The notes under the pieces are model-generated. The model made no database searches. It was not told where the DNA came from and saw only the letters and a program-made list of their open reading frames with translations. Below, one piece after another: positions 55,725 through 64,000 of a stretch of DNA of 64,000 nt. This stretch comes from Ligustrum vulgare. Its lineage: Eukaryota > Streptophyta > Magnoliopsida > Lamiales > Oleaceae. Where the stretch lies: NCBI GenBank assembly GCA_963555705.1, contig OY743181.1:23254513-23318512 (forward strand). The letters run 5' to 3'. Each line of letters begins with the position of its first letter. Within the stretch, counting starts at the first letter, position 1. The position numbers were made by a program, and so were the translations under genes.

Positions 55725-58558
55725 GTAAGACCGCTTTTCATTTCTCGTGCAATTTTAAATTTCACGTAATGTTCTTGGGAATGTTATTATAAATTATGAT
55801 TTTATGACCTTTAATGTCTATAATTGGAATTATTTTGCAGTGGAAGAACTTGGACGCCGGCTCGATCAATGTACCAATTTGAAAGACTATAAATTGGTTA
55901 TTTGAATTATTTACGTGCAATTCTGTGTAAATAATTGTTTTATTGCATCAGCATGTTATTTTCTATTTTATTATGCCAATTTGAAATTTGGGGGAAAAGT
56001 GTAGTGTCGATCGAGAGTAAATAAAAACTTATAGACTTACTTAAACAAAAGAGAAGAGTTGAGGGACTGATTTGCAAATTTCAAAAGATTAAAAACTTAA
56101 CCTAACCTAATCACTCTCTCACTCACGCTCTCTCCCGACGCGGTCTCTCCCTCTTCCGCCCCGCTCTCTCTTCCCTCTCGGTCTCCGCTGGCTTTCTCTC
56201 TCTCGGCTCTCACTGCCGTGGCCGACCACCGGTAGTAAGCCCTCCCCCTCTTCCCCCCTTCCTCTTCGCGTTACACGCACACACACACACACGAACCGCG
56301 CACACACGCACGGTTTCACACTATTTCATGCACACCCACATACATAATTCGATATATATATATACATTCTATGTAAATAACGTATGTATGCAATTTATAT
56401 GTATAAATTCAGATTTCTCAGTTAATTTCAGATTCTAAATTTTTGTGTAATTTCGAGTTTAACCATGAAATTGGGAATTAATGATGTTATGTGAATAAGT
56501 ATTGATGTATATGAATGTATATATTATTATGTATGTATAGATGCGTGTAAATATATATAAAGTTTGGATTTTTTGTTTATGTGGGCATAGGTATATACTC
56601 AGTTTCTGACTATGTGAAAATAAAATTTCTCGGACTGGGGACTCATGAAATTTTGATTAATTGATGTACTATAATATTAAATTTGAGGTGTGAAGGTATG
56701 TATATATGATCATGAATATGTATATGACTATTTAAACAAACATGTGTAATTTTGGAATTTTGGGTTAATGGTATAGGAGAGCAAACTTTAATATTTTAGG
56801 AACAAGTTAGTTAAATTGAAGTTATGTTCAAAGTTATAAATTTTTAGTTCAAGATCATGTTTGAATAAGAATGCTTGGCTTTGATTTGTGAAATTGATAT
56901 GTAATATCCCAAAATTTTCCTTGAACTTAATGTATTACTTCGAGTATGATACATATGTGGTGTTAAATGTGCTTGTTATATTATGAGTCACATGAAAGTC
57001 TTTAAGAGTGTTAAATGTGGTTTTTCACTAAAAGCCATATTTTGTTAATGAATGGGAATTAATTAGGAGAAACGGTACATTGACGTCGCGGGCAACCAAG
57101 ACTTCCACCTGCATATTAGGCAAAGTAACTACTGAGGACTACAGGTAAGTAAACTTCCCCTATTTTCATTGAAGTAAAATGTTTCAGGTGTAATTAATGG
57201 ACTTAAGTTATATTCTTGAACTTTATTTACTTGTGGTGCCTTCTATGAACTTTATACATGTATGTGTTACTAAGAGAAGGTTTAAGCATATATGTTATTG
57301 TGTCGTTACATCGTCCAGCATGCATTTTCATTGAGTTGGGGAAGTCAAATGATTTTAAAAGAAGAATGTAGTAAGTTTAAATTTCCTCAAAATGCATGTA
57401 TCCCGAGCTTTAAGAATAAATTGATGTACTTCTATGCCATGAAAGGTGTGAGTGGGAAATGGGGCGCGGGAGACCGGCGTACCCGAATTAAATTGATGTA
57501 GCAGTGGCAAATATTAAACCGCTTTGCGGTGACGATTGCCTAACCGCTTGGCGGTGGCAAATATTAAACCGCTTTGCGGTGACGATTGCTAAACCGGTTG
57601 ACGGTGGCAAATATTAAACCGCTTTGCGGTGACGATTGCTAAACCGCTTGGCGGTGGCAAATATTAAACCGCTTTGCGGTGACGATTGCTAAACCGGTTG
57701 GCGGTGGCAAATATTAAACCGCTTTGCGGTGACGATTGCTAAACCGGTTGACGGTGGCAAATATTAAACCGTTATGCGGTGGAGAAATGATAATCTTGTC
57801 CTAAATAAGGAATATTGCCCACTGCATTATGATTGGCTAGAAGATACACTAAGTGAGTTCACGATTGAAATGAAGTTAAAGTTTTTTTTATGTTTAAGTG
57901 AAAGGTTAGAAGGTATGAATATCTTGAAAAGTATAGTAAAAGAGGGTAATTACTTTGAATGGTTTAAGGAATTTCATGTCATAAGCATGCATTCATGCAT
58001 AAAGTTTACTTACTGGGCTTTAGCTCACCCCAATCCCTCCCCATATTTCAGGTGATGAAAGTTAGATGATCAGATGAGAGTACCGACGGCTGACTCAGAC
58101 AGTACCCGTGGTCGCCTTATCTAATAAAGTTAAATTTATTCAAGTTATCATTTAAATTTATTCCTTCATTCATTATTATTGATAATGGTTTGGTTGAAGT
58201 TAGTTTTGACTAAGTATGGACAACGTATTAGAGGTTAAATTACCTCTTATTTCATTTGTCAATGTCTGTTGATATTTTGGAAAAATCTTATGCTTGAGGA
58301 GTTTGGGAAATGAATGAATTGGTTTGGCGATGATGAATGTGATTGAGATGTGATTGATGCTTTAAATTTTTAAAATGGTTTTGATGTCCCTCTACAGGTT
58401 GGCTATGTCCAATTTATAGAGGAGACTCTGCCGAAATTCCTGTAAAATTTATAATAGTTAATTGAATGTTTTAATTGTGTAAACGATTTAAATTCCGCAT
58501 TTAATGTGAATGGAAGTTAACACGCCTAGGTTTAAGGTTCTGAACTTGGGGTGTTACA
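55724..58558 (+). mobile_element. Solo LTR of a large Ty3/gypsy element inside Copia integrase
   Basis: Begins TGTAAGACCGC and ends GGGGTGTTACA, flanked by a perfect 5-bp duplication CCACA (55719-55723 and 58559-58563). No coding sequence or second LTR, so it is a solo LTR left by recombination. A pyrimidine- and CpG-rich block (56105-56330), (AC)n at about 56278-56292, and a 50-bp minisatellite (57504-57787) lie inside. Plus orientation is inferred from the order of TATA-like AT-rich, GC-rich and downstream parts. Size and ends fit a Tekay/Del-type chromovirus LTR. Confidence 0.85.
57504..57787. repeat. 50-bp minisatellite of hairpin-forming units
   Basis: Units start at 57504, 57554, 57604, 57654, 57704 and 57754 (partial). 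Each has two short inverted repeats, ACCGC-TTT-GCGGT and ACCGC-TTG-GCGGT (or ACCGG variants), spaced 25 bp apart, so the array is a regular ladder of potential stem-loops. Confidence 0.93.
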
Positions 58559-58860
58559 CCACAACTCTTGTGGAGTCTTAAAATCGATAGAACTCGATGG
58601 GGATTGATTGATAAGATAAGCTGCAGTACTAACAGCTTCAGCCCAGAAGCCTTTTGCTAGGCCTAAACTAATCAACATACACCTAACCTTATTCATCAAG
58701 GTTCTATTCATTCTTTCAGCCACCCCATTCTGTTGCGGTGTATATTTAACAGTTCTGTGTCTCTTTATCCCATTTTTCTTACAAAAGTTGTCAAATTCAA
58801 ATTACAAAACTCAAGCCCATTATCCGTTCTTAGAGTTTTTAACCTTCTATCCATTTTTTT
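58532..58860 (-). pseudogene. Copia integrase core, second and third catalytic residues
   Basis: Read on the minus strand, LKTLRTDNGLEF gives the second catalytic aspartate (about 58815). A shifted stretch follows, then QNGVAERMNRTLMNKVRCML with the catalytic glutamate (about 58712), then GFWAEAVSTAAYLINQSPSS and KTPQELW, where the solo LTR interrupts at 58558. An A-run (T-run on the plus strand, 58855-58863) is the probable site of a frameshift from the upstream integrase frame. Confidence 0.85.
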
Positions 58861-59701
58861 TTTCCACAACATTCAACCAGACTGTAAATTTTAGAAATGT
58901 TTCATGTTTAGCCTTTAATGGGAATACCCATACCTTCCTAGAGTAGTCATCAACTAAGGATAGAAAATATTTGTTCCCACTGAATGTCGGATGTTTTTCA
59001 GGCCCCCATAAATCTGCATGGACATAGTCCAGGGGTCTCTTAGAATAGTGGGAACCAACTTTAAATGACACTCTATGCGATTTTCCGAGAACACATGTCT
59101 CGCAAAAGTTTATGTGTTCAATTACTTCTTTACCAAGTAATTTATGTTCATTTAAGAACTTCAACCCTTTATTTCCTATAAGTCCCATCCGATTATGCCA
59201 CAACTCAGACTTACTCTCAATCACTGTGAAGGAATTGCAGTTCTGTGAAGACACAACATCACCTACAAGGTAGTGTAACCCATTTCTCTTAGGTCCCTTC
59301 ATAACAACCATTGAACCTCTCAACACTTTCAAAGTGTTCCTGTCAGACTTAAATACATGTCCCTCATCTTCTATAACACCCAATGAAATGAGATTCCTTT
59401 TTAGATGTGGAACATATCTGACATTATGCATGGTCTTGACAATGCCATCATGCATCCTAATAGCAATGTCACCAATGCCGATAACGGTCTGGGTATTATT
59501 ATCCCCCATGTACACTTTCTTAGGTTCAATTTCTTTATAGTTGTAAAACCATGACCTAACAGGACACATATAGAATGTGCATCATGAATCTAGAATCCAT
59601 TCCTCACTCATGTCATTACCCGTCACGGTCATGACATGTAGACTGTCTAAGTCTAGACCAACAGCAGCATTACTAGCTTCTTCACTACTTTGGTCTCTTT
59701 G
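58847..59701 (-). pseudogene. Copia protease and integrase N-terminus
   Basis: In the same reading frame as gag. The protease active site should read DSG, but here it is DS followed by TGA (59585-59583), and the following His is Tyr. Downstream are HNVRYVPHLKRNLISLGVIE, the integrase zinc-binding region ELWHNRMGL with CETCVLGKSHRVSF, and the first catalytic aspartate in DYVHADLWGPEK. The second histidine of the HHCC zinc site, normally GH, is GL. The frame ends in the A-run at 58863-58855. Confidence 0.88.
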
Positions 59702-60517
59702 TTACTTTCGTTTCAAATAAGAGCAATCTTTCTGAAAGTGTCCTTCTTTTCCACAATGGTAACACTTTCCATTAAACCTCTCGGTCCTCTCTCTTGATTT
59801 AGATCTACTCTTAGACTTACATCTACCTTTCTTAAAGTGAGGGTTCTTGTCTCTTTTTTCGGGTCTACCTCTAACAAACATGCTCATGACTCTATGGCTA
59901 GTTTTTTGTTCTTTCTTCATTTCGAATTCTTTTGATTTTACAGAATCTATTACAATAGCTTGAGTCTGTTTGTCCCTAGAGTATTTTATTGTATTCTTAA
60001 TTTCGCTATAGAATTCCGGTAACGAATTCAATAAAATCACCCCTAAGTCCTCATCGTCAATTTTTTTATCATTATGGGCCAGACTCTTCACTATTATGCT
60101 AAAGTCACTTAGGTTCGATTCTAGTTCCTTCCCAGGGTCCATTCTAAAACTGAATAATTTTTCAAGAAGGTAGATCTTATTAGGCAAAGTCTTAGTTAAA
60201 AGCATGGTGTCAAGAGCTTCCCACAAGTCTCTAGCCATCTTATGTTTATCTACTTGTCTAACGATATTATCAGATAAGTGCAAGATAATAGAACTGTAAG
60301 CAATCTCATTCATATTAGCAATAAGATCCGGTTTAGCTTTAAGTTCTTCAGAAAAATTATCGGGATCTTCAATAGCATTCGCTGCTCGTTGTTGGACCAA
60401 AATGGCCTTCATTTTCTGTTTCCATATCAAGTAGTCACCCTTACCATAGAATTGTGACAATTCAACCCTCGATCCCATAATGAGTTCGGAAAATGGGGAA
60501 TGACTACTAGATGTCAT
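59702..60517 (-). CDS. Copia gag polyprotein, intact frame
   Basis: 271 residues from MTSSSHSPFSELIMG. The N-terminal capsid region includes FYGKGDYLIWKQKMKAILVQ and AKDLWEAL-type sequence (KMARDLWEALDTML), the UBN2/gag family pattern. A basic stretch RGRPEKRDKNPHFKKGRCKS precedes the zinc knuckle CYHCGKEGHFQKDC. Binds and packages element RNA in active relatives. The TAA at 59702 replaces a codon of what should be a continuous gag-pol frame: the same frame continues to the next stop at 59585. This gag alone could still be made if transcribed from the 5' LTR. Confidence 0.85.
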   Translation of the reverse strand: MTSSSHSPFSELIMGSRVELSQFYGKGDYLIWKQKMKAILVQQRAANAIEDPDNFSEELKAKPDLIANMNEIAYSSIILHLSDNIVRQVDKHKMARDLWEALDTMLLTKTLPNKIYLLEKLFSFRMDPGKELESNLSDFSIIVKSLAHNDKKIDDEDLGVILLNSLPEFYSEIKNTIKYSRDKQTQAIVIDSVKSKEFEMKKEQKTSHRVMSMFVRGRPEKRDKNPHFKKGRCKSKSRSKSRERTERFNGKCYHCGKEGHFQKDCSYLKRK

Positions 60518-61005
60518 TCGTAAAATTATAATTCAAATTCACAAATCAACAGAAAAAGTTTTCAAAGAAAAATTTCAAGATTCTCGAATAATTTTTCAAT
60601 TTTAAACGACAATCCAACACTTATCAAAACAGGGCAGCCAAGTAATTACAACATGCATAATTCACAATTCACAATTTATGAACTAATCAAGAAAAATGCA
60701 GATTATAGCATGCCAAATAAACACAATTACTAAATGTCCAGCTTCCAACCAATACTAAGAATTCAATTCTTAATGGGTGAATTGAAACAATCTCACCAGT
60801 AATCAAGATAAGAAGAACTAATCAAGAATGAACACTGCCTGCACTGTCCAAGTTCAGCCACTTGAAGTTTTCTGGAAATAATTCACAGGAATCACACAAT
60901 CAGTGCAATACCAATTCAGAAACACAATTAATTCCAAAAATAGAAAAAAATCCTAATTTGTTGAACCCTAAAAAATAAGCAGAGAACACAAAAATTAAAA
61001 TAGTG

Positions 61006-61017
61006 GCTCTGATACCA
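61006..61017 (-). other. Primer-binding site (initiator tRNA-Met type)
   Basis: The minus strand reads TGGTATCAGAGC two bases from the LTR, the same arrangement as in the Copia element at 35964-41438. Confidence 0.93.
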
Positions 61018-61019
61018 GT

Positions 61020-61589
61020 TGTTAGGTTAGAATCGAGCATATTTCACGTAACTAACGCGTATAACATACATTAAACAATCAAGAAACGAAATAAATGAAA
61101 ATCAAAGAACGAAACAACCTTGATTTGGTGACCCAGTTATGTGTATAACACCTACATCTGGGGGGCTCACCCTTTTCCAGTAGCAAATAACCTTCCAAAA
61201 TTGTCAAAGATTACAAGAATCACGAACCAATTTCAGCCCAAGAATACACGCACTATACAGCCCCTATTTACTGAAATTATCGCACCAATCATGCATAAAA
61301 TGCCCACAAGATGATCTACTCAATAACCCAATCACTAATCTAAGTAGATACAAATTTTGGTGCACAAATGAGACTAAAACCGAGAGAGAAATCGCGATCG
61401 AGAAGCCAAGAGAGGATGCTGCGTAATATGTAGAGAGAGAGTTTTGTCTTCTGCCAATTCTTACCCAAAATGAAGGAATAAAGACTTTATTAACACATAA
61501 TTGCGCATGAGGTCCTCAAGGTTCATTGATTGCCATAAGTTGGTCCTCCAAGTTTGAACTCTTACAATTTGGGGATCACACTTCCAATA
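61020..61589 (-). repeat. 5' LTR of the Copia element
   Basis: 570 bp from TGTTAGGTTAGAATCGAGC to CACACTTCCAATA. Shares the CACCTACATCTGGGGGGCTC block with the LTRs at 35964 and 40837, showing that the two elements are related. Minus-strand ends are TATT...AACA. Confidence 0.9.
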
Positions 61590-61594
61590 AAAGT

Positions 61595-62437
61595 AAAAAT
61601 TGTTAGATTTTGATACCCAGTAAATTCGAGTAATGATAGAAATGGTGTAAGTTAAATTTCATAGGCGTCGACTGATGATTGAAATTATTATCAACACATC
61701 AATTTGTCGGCTTGACCCAAAAACAACTTGGACTATTGTCACTCGTGACCCAATTCTCTTATTGGATGACTCCTTTTAATTGTCGCCCACTTACCTTATG
61801 TCTTGGCCCAATTTTATTCTCGCCCTTACCTGTATTACTCCCTTCTTTTGTTATTTGGAATGCTGCCTCTTTCTGTTTGATTACGTTTAAAACTACGTTT
61901 TAACCAAAAAATAAAAATATATCAAATATGTCAAATAATAAACATTAGTCTAAAACTTCACGTTAAAACATAAACAGTATCATTAAAAATATTACAAACC
62001 AAAGTTTTATAATTTCAATCATTATAGTGCAGCAATATGATAGAAGTATTTTAATACCTTAGTTGATACTAATTGGCACAACATGTGTAATTGTTACAAA
62101 TAATTTATTCTTTCGACAAAAATAAGGATATATTACTAAATTCATTACTATAATTAAATGATATAAAACAACTAATTAAAGAAAATGAATAGAAGGATCA
62201 AATATAATAGTACCTTCTATAATTTTTGGTATAACATTTAATGTTTCTATCTCATCCTAATGTACTGATAACTCATTATAGGTTCCTTGCCACTATTCAT
62301 CCAATATTTAGAACAAATTCTAGTCTCGTCCACATTTACACTCAACGAACTCCTGAAATAATTAAGAACCCGACCACTGGTAGGAAATGCAAGATATTTG
62401 AATAGCTAATACATCTTTAACGATTTAGGGGGAAATC
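61595..62437. other. AT-rich intergenic stretch
   Basis: No gene or repeat that I can support. Confidence 0.45.
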
Positions 62438-62889
62438 TGTTAGAAAATTTATTCACAGATAAATTATTTATCCAGGATCCAAAATCATCATGCTGAATTA
62501 TCAAGAATTAAATAACTGAAGCGGAAGCGTACCTTAATCAAACGTGATTCACGATAAACAATTCGGCGGTCGGATCTTCTAAATCAATACGTAGTCCTTA
62601 TTTTATCTCTGATGATGGGATGCCAGACAGAATGAACAGTACGTACGATTCAGGGACCATAACCGACTTTATATACTGTATTGCCAGTTAACCTAATTCG
62701 GCCCATCATGAATTAGGTAATGGCCTGGTATCTACACATAAAAGCCCATACATTAATTAGATGCATTAAAGCCCAATATACCAAATCCTTATTTGATCAC
62801 TTTAAATGGGCTTAACCAAATCTGATAGCCTTTTTTTCAACACACAATAATTCACATATAAGCCCACACGATTGATTAAAATCCTTACA
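62438..62889 (-). repeat. 3' LTR of a third Copia element
   Basis: 452 bp from TGTTAGAAAATTT to AATCCTTACA. On the minus strand it starts TGTAAGG directly after the polypurine tract AAGTGGGAGAT, the standard Copia 3' junction. Unlike the other two Copia elements it has canonical TG...CA ends. Confidence 0.8.
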
Positions 62890-64000
62890 ATCTCCCACTT
62901 GGGCTATATGTGTAACCTTACAATCGTGTATCAATCATAACCTTATGAGTACTCAGAATTTTGCTATCATTACTGAATGCATCCCCAAACAATCCGGTCC
63001 ATCAATTATATCAACATAGGATCAAAGCGGCTTTCGCTACATTAATCGTAACTAAACCTATCAATGGTCACGTATATCGACATAACTGAATGACATGGAT
63101 CAAGTATGGATGTGTAGAATGGAAATTACATGTAATGTGATCTTAAACATGCCTATTTCCAACTGGTCCAACTTTAGTGAGATCATCATCAAATGAGTTC
63201 AGAGATAATAAACCTAAAATCTTACAGCTGTAAATAACTTTAACTTTAAACTGTATCCAAAAGGACAGTAAATGTGTCTAATGCACCCAAAAATACAAAC
63301 TCCCACTGAAACCGAATATCCTTAAGAAATACAACACCCATATGAGTAATGTACTCATGAAAGACATTGGGTTGTAATACTTTAGTAAGCGGATCCGTAA
63401 TTATGGAGTTTGTCCCAATGTGCTCTTATTGACACATGTCCACTCTGAACTGTATCCTTCACAACCAGAAACTTATGTCAATGTATTTTGACTTAGTTGA
63501 GCTCCTGTTGTTACTGAAATATTAATCTGCTGAGTTATTGTCACAATATAACTTTAGTGGTCTTTCTATATCGTACAGAATACGCAGCCCAGTGACAAAA
63601 TTTCGCAGCTATATTCCATAATTAGATGCCCCCAAAATTGCTAAAAACTGTTCTGCCAAGTGAAAGAAGCTAAAGTGTTTGTTAAACACTCCTTCCTGAA
63701 ATAGCTCCTCCAACTAGCAGATAAATGTAGCCTGATGTGGATCTTCTACTGTTTTGGCATCTAGCAAAAATCGGAATCATAATACCATATGATCTCCAAC
63801 TGATCCGATTTTCTGTATGTGAGCATGTAATCTTTTGTTCTCTTTAAATACCTTATAACTCATGTTTGGCTGCTTTCCAAATGATCCATCCCAGGGTTAC
63901 TTAAATATCTCCTTAGTATCCCAATAATGTATGCAATATCTGAACGCATACAAATTTGAGCATACATCAGATTTTCTATGGCTTAACTATATGAGATCCT
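62890..64000 (-). pseudogene. Third Copia element, RNase H and RT end, cut by the window edge
   Basis: Minus-strand blocks in several frames. From the window end inward: MYAQICMRSDIAYIIGILRR, NPGMDHWKAAKHELRYLK-like sequence, RRSTSGYIYLLVGGAISW-like, the RNase H segment LKLYCDNNSA, and the C-terminal ADPLTK-type motif (ITDPLTKVLQPNVFHEYI, about 63340-63400). Frameshifts and stops are frequent. 62890-63310 is 3' untranslated sequence. The rest of the element lies beyond 64000. Confidence 0.8.

Larger units (their letters stand above)
52952..61589 (-). mobile_element. Nearly complete Copia retrotransposon interrupted by a solo LTR
   Basis: A minus-strand element with LTRs at 52952-53492 and 61020-61589 and flanks AAGGT / AAAGT as a 5-bp duplication with one change. 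Order on the minus strand: 5' LTR, primer site, gag, protease, integrase (split by a 2,835-bp solo LTR), RT, RNase H, polypurine region, 3' LTR. Without the insert it would be about 5.8 kb. Coding is damaged by two stops in gag-protease, a frameshift in integrase, one before the RT core and one stop in RNase H. Confidence 0.92.

Noticed and set aside
56119..56319. Cys/Arg/Glu-rich minus-strand frame
   Set aside because: Low-complexity CT/CA-rich part of the solo LTR.
57504..57787. Possible CRISPR array
   Set aside because: Units are contiguous 50-bp repeats without unique spacers, in a plant LTR.

Overview
The window is nuclear DNA of a flowering plant, most likely a eudicot. The evidence is one spliced host gene of a plant-specific family (a CRIB-containing ROP GTPase-activating protein), AT-rich spacers, and a dense load of plant-type transposable elements (Athila, chromoviruses, Copia, MULE, hAT, Helitron, Stowaway- and Tourist-like MITEs, L1-like LINE). 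Species cannot be named from the sequence alone. I saw no rRNA, tRNA gene, CRISPR array, bacterial-style operon or organellar DNA.

Layout. 1-1848: an unclassified AT-rich stretch, perhaps an old LTR. 1849-7900: an Athila-type element (LTR, tRNA-type primer site, decayed gag and protease) joined at about 5915 to the RNase H-integrase end of a different Ty3/gypsy element. 8120-13773, minus strand: the five-exon ROPGAP gene, with a 1,077-bp inverted-repeat transposon in intron 4 and a MITE in intron 1. 14140-20900: hAT, MITE and Stowaway-like elements, low-complexity DNA and microsatellites. 20900-29570, plus strand: a decayed chromovirus (zinc knuckle, protease, RT, RNase H, integrase, chromodomain, 3' LTR) split inside RT by a 3.8-kb Helitron, which itself carries a hAT element and further Helitron ends. 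29614-31510: three DNA transposons nested inside one another. 32.7-34.4 kb: hAT-like and MITE remnants. 35964-41438: a Copia element with almost identical LTRs but a ruined interior. 42-44 kb: a palindromic AT array, a tandem duplication and a Copia fragment. 45025-49734: a MULE with long terminal inverted repeats and a broken MuDR-type transposase, interrupted by an LTR-like insertion. 50740-51560: an L1-type LINE fragment. 52390-52745: a Copia gag relic. 52952-61589: a nearly complete Copia element on the minus strand, interrupted in integrase by a 2.8-kb solo LTR containing a 50-bp hairpin-forming minisatellite. 62438-64000: the 3' end of a third Copia element, running off the window.

Only the ROPGAP gene looks like a functioning host gene. 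Everything else is explained by insertion, nesting, recombination and decay of transposable elements. I found no convincing undescribed biological system. The most informative observations are structural: target-site duplications and empty-site logic fix the order of several nested insertions, the Copia termini are non-canonical (TA...CA), and two or three small inverted-repeat families look worth classifying.
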